A DNA stretch of 64,000 nt from Flexivirga meconopsidis (GTDB taxonomy: Bacteria > Actinomycetota > Actinomycetes > Actinomycetales > Dermatophilaceae), in assembly GCF_026162425.1 (NCBI RefSeq), contig NZ_JAOBQJ010000005.1, positions 1 through 64,000 on the forward strand, given 5' to 3'. The position numbers and the translations under genes were made by a program. Under the pieces are notes generated by a model. That model did no database searches and had not been told where the DNA came from. It saw only the letters and a list, made by a program, of their open reading frames with translations. Positions within the stretch are counted from its first letter, which is position 1, and each line of letters begins with the position of its first letter. Shown in pieces: positions 56,025-64,000 of the stretch.

Positions 56025-57189
56025 GCGGCGGCACCGAGCGCCACATGACAAGCGCCGCCGCAAGGCCGACGGCGCCGGAGGTGACGATGCCGGCACCCAG
56101 CGCGAACGCGGCGGTCACCCCGGAGAGCACGGCCGGGCCGATGGTCTGACCCGCGTCCGACAGCTCGCGCCAGATGCCGAGGAACTGCGCCCGGCCGACG
56201 TCGGGTGAGTAGTCGGCGCCGAGGGTCATCACCATGCCCGACCCGATGCCGTTGCCGAAGCCGAGGATGCCGGCGACCAGGCAGAGCGTGAGCGCGCCAT
56301 GCGTCAGCGGGATGGCCATCATCGACAGGCCCATCACGAGCATCGACGGCACGGTCACCCACCGGCGGCCGAAGACGTCCATCACCTTGCCTGCCGGGTA
56401 GAAGACGAGCATGTCGATGCCGCCGGCGACGCCGTAGATGATCGACGCGGTCTGCGCGGTGAGGCCGAGGTGCTCCGACCAGAGCGGCACCACCGCCTGG
56501 CGCGTGGCGCGGATCGCCGAGACCAGGAGCACGCCCATCCCGATGGTGAGGAAGATCTTGCGGTGGTCACGCAGGACACCGCGCACGGTGGCCGGTGCAG
56601 CGGACGCCCTGGCCGGGTGCGGCGGCAGGTCCTGCAGAGTCGCGCCGAGGACACCGGCGACCGCCAGCGCGAGCGCGCACACCGCGTAGGCTCCGCGCAG
56701 GTGCCAGAGGCCCATCGCCGCCGCGCCGGCGAACGGCCCGGCGAACATGCCGACCCTGCTGACCCCGCCGAGCGTCGACAGAGCCCTCGCCCGGAAGTGG
56801 GCCGGGACCGCCTCGGTGAGATAGCTCTGCCGGGCGAGCATGAAGACCGACCCGCTGACGCCGAGCAGGAAGACGCCGATCGCGAACATCGCGAGCGAAT
56901 TCGCGAGCATGCAGCACGCGGCGGAGAGGACCCCGACGACAGAGGCGCCGATGAGTGCGTGGCGCTCGCCATACCGTGCGGTGATCATCGAGCTCGGCAC
57001 GTTGAACAGCAACGAGCCGACGTTGAGCAGGGTGATCATCAAGGCCGCGGCCGCGACCGACCCGCCGAGGTCGCGTGCGGAGAGCGGGATCACCGGGAGC
57101 ATCGCGCCCTCGGCCACCCCGAAGAGCAGCGACGGACCGTATGCCGGGATCGCCAGTCGTCGGAGGTCGAAGTCGGGCGCCGCGGTCAT
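55915..57189 (-). CDS. MFS transporter with C-terminal tail antisense to panB
   Basis: A 424-residue membrane protein with about 12 hydrophobic segments and the loop [16 protein letters not shown]. It resembles small-molecule exporters; the substrate is unknown. The conserved part ends near residue 390. The last 35 residues, an Arg/Pro-rich tail starting [13 protein letters not shown], are encoded opposite the 3' end of panB. ATG 57189 is used. Confidence 0.83.
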   Translation of the reverse strand: MTAAPDFDLRRLAIPAYGPSLLFGVAEGAMLPVIPLSARDLGGSVAAAALMITLLNVGSLLFNVPSSMITARYGERHALIGASVVGVLSAACCMLANSLAMFAIGVFLLGVSGSVFMLARQSYLTEAVPAHFRARALSTLGGVSRVGMFAGPFAGAAAMGLWHLRGAYAVCALALAVAGVLGATLQDLPPHPARASAAPATVRGVLRDHRKIFLTIGMGVLLVSAIRATRQAVVPLWSEHLGLTAQTASIIYGVAGGIDMLVFYPAGKVMDVFGRRWVTVPSMLVMGLSMMAIPLTHGALTLCLVAGILGFGNGIGSGMVMTLGADYSPDVGRAQFLGIWRELSDAGQTIGPAVLSGVTAAFALGAGIVTSGAVGLAAALVMWRSVPPLRTRNSAPQKETRPRRPLRHTSAQPGPARPADRHTS

Positions 57190-57281
57190 CGTTAGGCAGT
57201 CTAATGATCCCGGCACCGTCACTCTCGCGCGTCTCGTACGCGGGAGTACCGATGCGTCACGGGTGCTTACGGCTGGGTGAC

Positions 57282-57364
57282 TGACGTCCGCGCGCGCCGA
57301 TTGACGTCCGTCGCAACGAGTGACGATCGTGCATGGACGTCACTCATTGCTGACGTCGTCACTC
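57282..57364. repeat. cluster of GACGTC palindromes and inverted repeats
   Basis: Between xylA and the MFS gene, GACGTC occurs four times (57283, 57303, 57336, 57352). TGACGTCC is found twice in direct and once in inverted orientation, and GAGTGACG (57318-57325) faces two copies of CGTCACTC (57338-57345 and 57357-57364). The block can fold into alternative hairpins and may be the xylA terminator or a mobile palindromic element. Confidence 0.6.
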
Positions 57365-57374
57365 GGCGAGCGGC

Positions 57375-58565
57375 TCACCGTCCGGTCAGGTGCTCGACGG
57401 CGAGCTGGTTGAGCCGCACGAAGCCGTAGTCGCGGTCCGCGGCCGCCTCGACGTCGAACGTCTCGTCCGCTGCGGCCAGGAAGTCGGCGACGGACTCCCC
57501 CGCGTCGAGCGTGGGTTGCTGCAGCGAGCTCACACCGGCGTAGTCCATCGCCTCCGTGACCCTGGGGTCGGCCCGGAAGGCGCGGGCCTTATCCGCCAGC
57601 AGCAGGTAGGTCGACATACAGGCCCGCGCCGAATCCCACACGCCCTGCAGGTTCTCGGTGCGCGAGGGCTTGTAGTCGAAGTGCCGCGGTCCGGTGTAGC
57701 GCGGCGCGTCGGGCTGCCCGGGGAAGCCGTTCTCGAGCAGGTCGACGGTGAAGAACGCCGACAGCAGGTCACCGTGACCGAAGACCAGGTCCTGGTCGTA
57801 CTTCAGGCCGCGCTGGCCGTTGAGGTCCAGGTGGAAGAGCTTGCCGCTCCACAGCGCCTGTGCCAGCTGGTGGCTGTAGTTGAGGTTGGCCATCTGCTCG
57901 TGCCCCGTCTCCGGGTTGAGCCCGACGATGTCGCCGTTGTCCAGCTCGGCGATCAAGGCGAGGGCGTGTCCGACGGTCGGCAGCAGGATGTCGCCGCGCG
58001 GCTCGTTCGGCTTGGGTTCCAACGCGATTCGCAAGGAGTACCCCCGCTCCTTGATGTATGACGCAACGGTGTCGAGGCCCTCCTTGTAACGGTCGAACGC
58101 GGCATGGAGGTTCTTGCTGCCGTCATACTCCGCGCCCTCGCGACCGCCCCACATCACGAACGTGCTGGCACCGCACTCGGCGGCGAGGTCGACCGCCTGC
58201 AGGATCTTGCGGAGCCCGAAGCGCCGCACTCCCCGGTCGTTGCTGGTCAGCCCACCGTCCTTGAAGACCGGGTGGGTGAACGTGTTGGTGGTGACCATCT
58301 CGATGACGATGCCGGCGCTGTCGCAGGCCCGCCGCAGCTGCGCGACCCGGGAGCGCTTCGTCTGCTCGTCGGCGTTGAAAGCGAAGACGTCGTTGTCGTG
58401 GAAGGTGATGCCCCACACCCCGAGTTCGCCGAGTTGTTTGACGTAGTCCCACGGTTCGAGTGCGGTGCGGGTGGCACTCCCGAACGGGTCGATGCCCGTC
58501 CAGCCGACGGTCCACAGACCGAAGGAGAACTTGTCAGCGGGCGTGGGTGCGGGCGTCGTGGTCAT
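57375..58565 (-). CDS. xylA: xylose isomerase
   Basis: Interconverts D-xylose and D-xylulose (also glucose and fructose). The 396-residue protein is the short actinobacterial class. The active-site motifs are [14 protein letters not shown] with catalytic His, [26 protein letters not shown] with metal-binding Glu, and [17 protein letters not shown] with metal-binding Asp residues. ATG 58565 is used. It is not linked to xylB (28693) or to a xylose transporter. Confidence 0.97.
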   Translation of the reverse strand: MTTTPAPTPADKFSFGLWTVGWTGIDPFGSATRTALEPWDYVKQLGELGVWGITFHDNDVFAFNADEQTKRSRVAQLRRACDSAGIVIEMVTTNTFTHPVFKDGGLTSNDRGVRRFGLRKILQAVDLAAECGASTFVMWGGREGAEYDGSKNLHAAFDRYKEGLDTVASYIKERGYSLRIALEPKPNEPRGDILLPTVGHALALIAELDNGDIVGLNPETGHEQMANLNYSHQLAQALWSGKLFHLDLNGQRGLKYDQDLVFGHGDLLSAFFTVDLLENGFPGQPDAPRYTGPRHFDYKPSRTENLQGVWDSARACMSTYLLLADKARAFRADPRVTEAMDYAGVSSLQQPTLDAGESVADFLAAADETFDVEAAADRDYGFVRLNQLAVEHLTGR

Positions 58566-58574
58566 GCACGAAGG

Positions 58575-59786
58575 CTACGGCGGCGCAAGGCGATCCGCGT
58601 GGGAACGCGTGCGTTGCAGCAGTCGATAACAGCCGACCGCCAGCAACAACGCCCCGAGCCCGGACAGCACCGGCACGAGATAGCCCGCTCGCGCCCCGGC
58701 GTGCTCGACGACCGCGCCGCTGATCGCCGAACCGGCGGCGATGCCGACCAGCGTGCCGGTGAAGACCAGGCCCATCGACTCGTTGACCTGTGACGGCGGC
58801 ACGAGCGCCTGAGCGAGCTTCATCGAGGTGATCAGCGTCGGCGCCGTGGCGATGCCGGCGAGGAGCAGCACGACGGCGAGCGCGGGCAGTGAGGTCACCA
58901 GCAGCACCGGCGCTTCGAGCAGGAACATCCCGGCGGTGCCGAGCAGGAGAGCCCGGGCGAGCGACCCGTGGGTGGCGCGCGTGCCGACGATCAGTGCCGA
59001 CGTCGCCGAGCCGACCGCAAACACCGCGATGATTACCCCGGCGAGATCCTTCCGGCCGAGCTCGCCCGAGAATGCAAGCGTGACAACCTCGTTCGAGCCG
59101 AAGATGCCACCGGTGAACACCATCACCGTGGCCACGACGAGCACCGCCGGGTTGCGTATGACGAGCGCCGCGACCGCGCCTTCCTCGTGGTGCACGGGTG
59201 GCTCGGTCGACCGGGCGGAGACGAAGACGAGGGCGCCTGCGCCATACAGCACGAAGGCGGCGATGAGCCCGGCCTCCGGCACGACCGTGGTCGCGAGCAG
59301 CACCGCGATCGCCGGGCCGAGCACGAACGAGAACTCGTCGAGCACCTGCTCCAGCGACATTGCGGTGTGCAACCGGCCGGGGCGCTCGGCCAATAGGTAG
59401 GACCAGCGGGCGCGGCTCATCGAACCGGTCGACACCACCACCGCGGACAGCCCATAACTCACGAACAGTGTCCAGTCCGGCGCGCCAACCCACGAGGCCA
59501 CGATCAGCACGGCACCCCAGAGGGTGCTCCAGGCGGTGAGTGGCAGCGTGACCCGGCGCTGACCCCGCCGGTCGACGACCCGCCCGACGGCGGACGCGGT
59601 GACCGCAAGCACGACCAGGCCGACCGCGGACACCGCACCGGCCAGCCCGTAGGAGCCGCGACGGCCGGAAACCATTGCAACCACTGCGACTCCGAACATC
59701 GCGCCGCCGAGGCGGGCGATACTGGAGCCGACGAGGAAAGTGCGTGCACCGGGCACCGCGAGCAGCGCCCGGTATGGCGTCAGCAC
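58575..59786 (-). CDS. MFS transporter
   Basis: A 403-residue membrane protein with about 12 hydrophobic segments and the loop VGRVVDRRGQRRVTLPL after segment 2. It is related to putative drug exporters of actinobacteria. The gene ends 9 bases before xylA on the same strand, so co-transcription is possible, but nothing in the protein shows sugar transport. GTG 59786 is used. Confidence 0.8.
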   Translation of the reverse strand: MLTPYRALLAVPGARTFLVGSSIARLGGAMFGVAVVAMVSGRRGSYGLAGAVSAVGLVVLAVTASAVGRVVDRRGQRRVTLPLTAWSTLWGAVLIVASWVGAPDWTLFVSYGLSAVVVSTGSMSRARWSYLLAERPGRLHTAMSLEQVLDEFSFVLGPAIAVLLATTVVPEAGLIAAFVLYGAGALVFVSARSTEPPVHHEEGAVAALVIRNPAVLVVATVMVFTGGIFGSNEVVTLAFSGELGRKDLAGVIIAVFAVGSATSALIVGTRATHGSLARALLLGTAGMFLLEAPVLLVTSLPALAVVLLLAGIATAPTLITSMKLAQALVPPSQVNESMGLVFTGTLVGIAAGSAISGAVVEHAGARAGYLVPVLSGLGALLLAVGCYRLLQRTRSHADRLAPP

Positions 59787-59807
59787 CGACGCCTTACGAA
59801 GGAGCGC

Positions 59808-59984
59808 TCAGCCTTCGTTCCACTCCTTGTCGGCCTTGTCCCACTCCTCGGTGCGCTCGCGCGCCGACTCCAGCGCGTTGCGCGCCTCGTCCTCCGAGTC
59901 GTACGGGCCGAGCAGCTTCGCCTTGGGGTCGGTCTCCCCGTCCTTCTCCACCTGACGTGTGTCGACGTTGAACCAGTAGGCCAC
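59808..59984 (-). CDS. small acidic protein of unknown function
   Basis: A 58-residue acidic protein, starting at GTG 59984 with GAGGAG 7 bases upstream, reading [16 protein letters not shown] and later [18 protein letters not shown]. The GPY-x3-EEA-like pattern recalls SPOR-type or actinobacterial small conserved proteins. I recognise the type as widespread in actinobacteria but know no function. It is divergent from map. Confidence 0.8.
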   Translation of the reverse strand: MAYWFNVDTRQVEKDGETDPKAKLLGPYDSEDEARNALESARERTEEWDKADKEWNEG

Positions 59985-60048
59985 TTCGGTGCTCCTCACT
60001 CGTGACGGATGCGCGGTGCGCGCTGTCTTGCTCCTTAGACTGCACCAT

Positions 60049-60912
60049 ATGTCCGCGACCAGCACTCCCGTCCGACCCGGTCGGCTCAGTCCCCGACGCC
60101 CGGTGCCGGCGAGCATCGCCCGCCCCGAGTATGTCGACCGTCCCGAGCCGGCGGAGTTCACCGGTTCGGAGGTGCGCGACCCCGACCTGATCGAGCGGAT
60201 CCGGGTCTCCTCGCGGATCGCGGCGCAGGCCCTGCAGGCGGCGGGCGCCGCCGTACGTCCCGGCGTGACCACCGACGAACTCGACCGCATCGGTCATGAG
60301 TTCATCCTCGACAACGGCGCCTACCCGTCGACGCTCGGCTACCGCGGCTTTCCGAAGTCGCTCTGCACCAGCGTCAACGAGGTGATCTGCCACGGCATAC
60401 CGGACGACCGTGAGCTGCAGGACGGCGACATCGTCAAGATCGACATCACGGCATACAAGGACGGCGCGCACGGCGACAACTGCGCGACGTTCCTGGTCGG
60501 CGACGTCGACGAGGAGTCGCGGCTGCTGGTCGAGCGCACGCAGGAGGCGATGATGCGCGGCATCAAGGCCGCCAAGCCGGGGCGCGAGGTCAACGTCATC
60601 GGCCGGGTCATCGAGATGTACGCATCGCGCTTCGGGTATGGCGTGGTGCGCGACTACACCGGCCACGGGGTCGGCCCGGTCTTCCACTCCGGGCTGATCA
60701 TCCCCCACTACGACTCGGCCCCGGCGCACGCGGACGTCATCCAGCCCGGGATGACCTTCACCGTCGAGCCGATGCTCGACCTCGGCACCGCCGACTGGGA
60801 CCTCTGGGACGACGGCTGGACAGTGGTGACCAAGGACAAGCGGCGCTCGGCGCAGTTCGAGCACACCATCCTGATCACCGAGTCCGGCCCGGAGATCCTC
60901 ACACTGCCGTAA
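60049..60912 (+). CDS. map: type I methionine aminopeptidase
   Basis: Removes the initiator Met from new proteins. The 287-residue protein has a Pro/Arg-rich N-terminal extension of about 45 residues (a possible SH3-binding-like ribosome contact known for some actinobacterial MetAPs). The catalytic pita-bread fold follows. Metal ligands are seen in [35 protein letters not shown] and [12 protein letters not shown] 60049 is used. ppgK follows 41 bases downstream. Confidence 0.95.
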   Translation: MSATSTPVRPGRLSPRRPVPASIARPEYVDRPEPAEFTGSEVRDPDLIERIRVSSRIAAQALQAAGAAVRPGVTTDELDRIGHEFILDNGAYPSTLGYRGFPKSLCTSVNEVICHGIPDDRELQDGDIVKIDITAYKDGAHGDNCATFLVGDVDEESRLLVERTQEAMMRGIKAAKPGREVNVIGRVIEMYASRFGYGVVRDYTGHGVGPVFHSGLIIPHYDSAPAHADVIQPGMTFTVEPMLDLGTADWDLWDDGWTVVTKDKRRSAQFEHTILITESGPEILTLP

Positions 60913-60953
60913 GGTTTCTCGGCGCACGACATGACGAAGGAGTCCGCACTGCC

Positions 60954-61715
60954 ATGAGCAAGACCTACCCACTCGGGATCGACGTCGGCGGCACCGGCAT
61001 CAAGGGCGCGCCGGTCGACCTGGACAAGGGCGAGTTCGCCAAGGACCGGCTGCGCATCGAGACGCCCGAGGAGTCGACGCCGGACGCGGTCGCGGACATC
61101 ATCGCGCAGATCGCCGACAACTTCGCCGCCGAGACCGGCAAGGAGCCGATCGGCATCACGCTGCCGGCGGTCGTCACCCACGGGGTGGTGCGCACCGCCG
61201 CGAACATCGACCGGTCGTGGATCGGCACCAACGTCGAGGAGCTCTTCAGCAAGAAGCTCGGCCGCACGGTGACCGTCGTCAATGACGCGGACGCGGCCGG
61301 CGTCGGCGAGCTGCACTACGGCGCGGCCCGCAATACCGACGGTCTCGTGCTGGTGTCGACGCTCGGCACCGGCATCGGATCGGCATTGCTCAATTACGGT
61401 GTCCTGGTTGCCAATTCGGAGCTCGGTCACCTCGAGATCGACGGACACGACGCCGAGTCCAAGGCGGCCGAGAGCGCGCGGGAGAAGGAGGACCTCTCCT
61501 GGGAGAAATGGGCCGAGCGCCTGCAGCGCTACTTCAGCCACATCGAGGACCTGCTGTGGCCGGACCTGATCGTCGTCGGCGGCGGGGTGTCGAAGAAGGC
61601 GGACAAATTCCTGCCGCTGCTGCACCTGCGGGCGCCGATCGTCGCCGCCCAGTTGCAGAATGCCGCCGGCATCGTCGGTGCCGCGTGGCTGGCGGACCAG
61701 GCCGGCAAAGGCTGA
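60954..61715 (+). CDS. ppgK: polyphosphate glucokinase
   Basis: Phosphorylates glucose using polyphosphate or ATP. This 253-residue ROK-family kinase is typical of actinobacteria. It has [16 protein letters not shown] at the start, [18 protein letters not shown] with the catalytic Asp, [14 protein letters not shown] and [21 protein letters not shown] 60954 follows AAGGAG. It ends at the large inverted repeat that separates it from the opposing FemAB gene. Confidence 0.95.
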   Translation: MSKTYPLGIDVGGTGIKGAPVDLDKGEFAKDRLRIETPEESTPDAVADIIAQIADNFAAETGKEPIGITLPAVVTHGVVRTAANIDRSWIGTNVEELFSKKLGRTVTVVNDADAAGVGELHYGAARNTDGLVLVSTLGTGIGSALLNYGVLVANSELGHLEIDGHDAESKAAESAREKEDLSWEKWAERLQRYFSHIEDLLWPDLIVVGGGVSKKADKFLPLLHLRAPIVAAQLQNAAGIVGAAWLADQAGKG

Positions 61716-61769
61716 CTCGCCTCTCGCGGCCGCGGGCCCGGCGGCCCCGGCCAGCCCGGCGGACACGGC

Positions 61770-61858
61770 GGGCACAAAACTCACCGATAAGGTGCTCGAC
61801 ACGCCGCGCGGACGCCCGCGGACGGCGCGTCAGCCACCTTATCGGTGAGTTTTTGCCC
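61770..61858. terminator. 89-base nested inverted repeat between convergent genes
   Basis: The outer arms pair over 19 perfect bases, AAAACTCACCGATAAGGTG (61776-61794) and its complement (61835-61853), and then over GGGCA/TGCCC after a one-base bulge. The 40-base loop is itself folded: GACACGCCG with CGGCGCGTC, and CGCGG with CCGCG inside. A-run and T-run at the outer edges fit a bidirectional terminator for ppgK and the FemAB gene, but it is far larger than usual. Confidence 0.75.
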
Positions 61859-61870
61859 CCGGGCTCAGCG

Positions 61871-62980
61871 TCAGCGACCGCCGAGCCTCGCCCGCTGCGC
61901 CGCAACCTTCTGCTTGGCCGCCGGGATGCCCCGCTTGAGCGCGTGCCGCACCTTGGGCAGCGCGGAGGCGAAGACCGGGTAGAGCGGCGACAGCGACTTG
62001 TCCCACGTGCCGATCAGCAGGTCCTCGTGCTTGGCGAACTGCCGTTTGAAGTCCGAAATGCCGTCATTGAGCAGGCCGTTGAAGTCGTAGCGGGAAACGC
62101 CTTGTGCCTTCACGTGTTTCATCGCGTGGAACTTCAGGCCGTAATTGAGCCGCAGCTTCATGCCCCGCGGTGACACTCCGCCATACAGCTCGAAGGCGGT
62201 GCTCCCGGACACCACGAGCCAGACGAACGCGACGACCTCCTCGCCCTCCCAGGCGGCGAGCAGCTGCGAGCGCTCCCCCATCAGGTCGCGGATCGCGCGG
62301 TGATAGTCGTCGTCGTGTACGGCGAAACCCGCGCGCTTGCCGGTCTCCTTGTTGATCGCCAGCACCTGGTCGAGGTCGGCGTCGGTGGTGACCTCGCCGA
62401 AGCGAACATCCTTGGCGCGGAACGATTTTCGGACGTTCTGCCGCGTCGACGAGCTGAAGGCAGCCAGCAGGTCGTCCTCGTCCGGCGTGAGGGAGACGAT
62501 CAGCGTGCGCGGGATCAGGCCGGTGTTCGCACTGCGCGCGAAGCCTGCGGCGGCGACCTGCTGCAGCCAGCCGGTCGGCCGCGCCGCCTCGATCGCGGCG
62601 ATCTCCTCGTCGGAGACGCCCTTGGCAAGCGGCGAGGCCGGGTCGGCCCAGTCGGGTTCGATCGACAACGCGACCGACCCGCGCTCGCGCTTGACGTGGT
62701 CGGCGAGGGCGGTGAGCACCGCGCCGCGGTCGGCTTCCTCGGCAACCGGCCCACGCGGGACGTAGGCGAGCGACTTCAGCGGCGGCGGCAGCCGCCGGTA
62801 GAGCACCTGCGCGCAGCCGACCAGGCGGTCGCCGTCGTGCACGAGCAGCCGGTCGGCGCTCCACGCGTATCGCGACTTGAGGTCGCCCCAGCCCCACAAC
62901 TGCAGTGGGTGACCCCCGGAGGTCACCACCGTGCGGTCCCAGACGTCGCGGTCGCGGCAAGAGGTCACACGCAAAGTCAC
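61871..62980 (-). CDS. FemAB-family peptidoglycan interpeptide-bridge transferase
   Basis: A 369-residue member of the FemABX family, which adds amino acids from aminoacyl-tRNA to the lipid II stem peptide. It has two GNAT-like folds: the first includes LKSLAYVPRGPVAEEADRGA, shown here as SLAYVPRGPVAEE, and the second VAFVWLVVSGSTAFELYGG and GVSRYDFNGLL with DFKRQFAKHEDLLIG. This suggests a branched peptidoglycan bridge, common in Micrococcales. I chose GTG 62980 (VTLRVTSCRDRDVW); GTG 63013 is possible. Confidence 0.87.
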   Translation of the reverse strand: MTLRVTSCRDRDVWDRTVVTSGGHPLQLWGWGDLKSRYAWSADRLLVHDGDRLVGCAQVLYRRLPPPLKSLAYVPRGPVAEEADRGAVLTALADHVKRERGSVALSIEPDWADPASPLAKGVSDEEIAAIEAARPTGWLQQVAAAGFARSANTGLIPRTLIVSLTPDEDDLLAAFSSSTRQNVRKSFRAKDVRFGEVTTDADLDQVLAINKETGKRAGFAVHDDDYHRAIRDLMGERSQLLAAWEGEEVVAFVWLVVSGSTAFELYGGVSPRGMKLRLNYGLKFHAMKHVKAQGVSRYDFNGLLNDGISDFKRQFAKHEDLLIGTWDKSLSPLYPVFASALPKVRHALKRGIPAAKQKVAAQRARLGGR

Positions 62981-63055
62981 GGCGCCCAAGTTACCGGCGC
63001 CGGGCCGGACCACCGAATCACCGCGCCGAGCCGAGCAGCGAGGCCGGTGAAGGGG

Positions 63056-63232
63056 TCAGCGCGCCCGGGCCGCCTTGACGACCTTGCGCGGCGGCTTCCC
63101 GGTCAGCGCGTAGCGTCGTCCCCCGAGCCGCTCGGCGAAGCCGGCCTTGGTCAGGCGGTGCATGGTGACCGGGCATTTCTTGCAGCGCGGCTTGTCCTCG
63201 CAGCACTTCTTCTTCACGGTCACGACGGGCAC
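63056..63232 (-). CDS. small Cys-rich basic protein under iron-box control
   Basis: A 58-residue protein from GTG 63232 to TGA 63056 (GTG 63223 is an alternative start). The reading frame is VTVKKKCCEDKPRCKKCPVT then HRLTKAGFAERLGG. The pattern CC-x5-C-x2-C looks like a metal site, and the rest is Lys/Arg-rich. I recognise similar short actinobacterial proteins but no function. A -10 TATGAT lies 6 bases before GTG 63232, suggesting a leaderless message, and a DtxR/IdeR-type iron box overlaps that promoter. Confidence 0.75.
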   Translation of the reverse strand: MPVVTVKKKCCEDKPRCKKCPVTMHRLTKAGFAERLGGRRYALTGKPPRKVVKAARAR

Positions 63233-63241
63233 CCGACCATC

Positions 63242-63260
63242 ATAGGTGAGGCTTACCTAT
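63242..63260 (-). promoter_or_regulatory. DtxR/IdeR-type iron box over a -10 element
   Basis: ATAGGTGAGGCTTACCTAT matches the IdeR/DtxR consensus TTAGGTTAGGCTAACCTAA at 15 of 19 positions with perfect ATAGGT/ACCTAT ends. It overlaps the -10 TATGAT (63239-63244, minus strand) of the Cys-rich gene. Iron-loaded regulator would block this promoter. Confidence 0.75.
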
Positions 63261-63278
63261 GCGGGCGACACCTGGCGG

Positions 63279-63932
63279 TCAGAGATTCGTGGTGCCGGCC
63301 CCGCGCAGGTCGTGCACCTGCATCCCGCCCTCGCGACCGAACTGCTCGATCTGGCCCAGATAGACCGAGCGGCCGGTGTCGGTGAGGAGCCCGTCGTGGA
63401 TCGGGATGACCGCCTGCGGCGCGATGCGGCGGACGAAGTCGATGGTCTCCTTGACCGCACACCACGGCGCGCTGACCGGCACCGCGAGCAGGTCGACGTC
63501 GCCGGCCGGCTTGCCGTCGAGCGCGTCACCGGGGTGGTAGACCGACGGCTCGCCCGGCGCGCTGAAGTAGAGGCCGACGTTGGCGATTCGCGGCAGCTCC
63601 TCGTAGATCACCGCGTGCTGTGCCCCCACGGGCGTGACCTCCAGTTGACCGATCCCGAAGGTCTCCCCCGCGACGGTCGGTTTCGCCTCGATCTCCTTGT
63701 CTGCCAACAGTTTCACCGTCTCGGGGTCGGCGCGCAGCTCCGCCCCGGGGCTCCGCTGCAGCAGGCCTGGGAGCTTCTCGGGGTCGAGGTGATCGATGTG
63801 CTGGTGGGTGACGAGCACGGCGTCGAGGTCGCCGACCTCGTCATACGCGGAAAAGGCGCCGGGGTCGACCAGCACCCGGCTACCGGCGGATTCAATGAGC
63901 AGGCAGGCGTGACCAAGGTGGGTGATGTTCAT
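63279..63932 (-). CDS. MBL-fold metal-dependent hydrolase
   Basis: A 217-residue metallo-beta-lactamase-fold protein of the small UlaG-like type. The metal motif is THQHIDHLD near residue 43. Further ligands are probably His in YHPGDALDGKPAGDVD and His in VIPIHDGLL. It begins MNITHLGHACLLIESAG at ATG 63932. The substrate is unknown. Confidence 0.88.
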   Translation of the reverse strand: MNITHLGHACLLIESAGSRVLVDPGAFSAYDEVGDLDAVLVTHQHIDHLDPEKLPGLLQRSPGAELRADPETVKLLADKEIEAKPTVAGETFGIGQLEVTPVGAQHAVIYEELPRIANVGLYFSAPGEPSVYHPGDALDGKPAGDVDLLAVPVSAPWCAVKETIDFVRRIAPQAVIPIHDGLLTDTGRSVYLGQIEQFGREGGMQVHDLRGAGTTNL

Positions 63933-63979
63933 TCCTGCACCGTATGACGCGCGCCTGCGGCGTGAGTGACCGGACGCCG

Positions 63980-64000
63980 TAGAATCGACGAACGTGAAGT
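63980..64000 (+). promoter_or_regulatory. promoter and possible leaderless start of a gene beyond the window
   Basis: A -10 TAGAAT (63980-63985) lies 8 bases before GTG 63994, and the window ends 7 bases later. The same spacing is seen before pheS. A plus-strand gene probably starts here, but too little is visible to call it. Confidence 0.4.

Overview
The window is chromosomal DNA of a high-G+C Gram-positive bacterium. The 16S rRNA 5' end, the tsnR-infC and argCJBDFRH gene orders, a PriA-type HisA, polyphosphate glucokinase and a mycobacterial-style glnE-glnA2 pair all point to Actinomycetota. The 16S V1 region and codon use look like Micrococcales, possibly Dermacoccaceae or Intrasporangiaceae; that family-level placement is inference.

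Layout. 1-614: the 5' end of 16S rRNA on the minus strand with its leader and multi-promoter region. 615-4720: tyrS, an alkyl-purine DNA glycosylase, a small P-loop kinase, then a cysteine hydrolase and a GlxA-type regulator. 4735-11960: a fully overlapping arginine operon argC-J-B-D-F-R-H, with an ARG-box-like site over the argC promoter. 12007-19027: pheS-pheT, an orphan histidine kinase, a 2'-O-methyltransferase, and infC-rpmI-rplT behind an attenuator-like leader. 19320-23816: a three-unit tandem palindromic repeat, a DUF gene, yidD, a YcaQ-like glycosylase, an MFS pump and a GntR regulator. 23935-27551: an aromatic-degradation operon (flavin hydroxylase, FAH hydrolase, extradiol-dioxygenase-like VOC protein) diverging from that GntR gene.

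27563-35905: small and fused proteins, then a polyol gene set: SorC-type regulator, ABC binding protein, two permeases, a mannitol dehydrogenase split in two frames, and xylulokinase. 35986-41480: lpdA, a membrane protein, a patatin and a TetR/MFS efflux pair with an operator array. 41485-47339: histidine operon hisD-C-B-orf-H-priA followed by sseB. 47418-57189: fetB, glnE, glnA2, a secreted M6 protease, panB and an MFS pump. 57375-64000: xylA, another MFS pump, methionine aminopeptidase, polyphosphate glucokinase, a FemAB transferase, an iron-box-controlled small Cys-rich protein and an MBL-fold protein.

Most genes are ordinary housekeeping or catabolic genes. I see no prophage, insertion sequence, integrase or CRISPR array. 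The least explained signal is genome-scale: the 7-mer GTATGNC (GNCATAC on the other strand) occurs about 90 times in 64 kb. It makes up nearly all GTATG pentamers, lies in all three reading frames and both orientations, and forces rare codons such as ATA. Other items worth a second look are the 51-bp-period palindromic repeat, the iron box over a possibly leaderless gene for a CC-x5-CxxC protein, the split mannitol dehydrogenase joined by a GTGA overlap, the AUC start of infC with an upstream terminator-like hairpin, and several long inverted repeats between genes.
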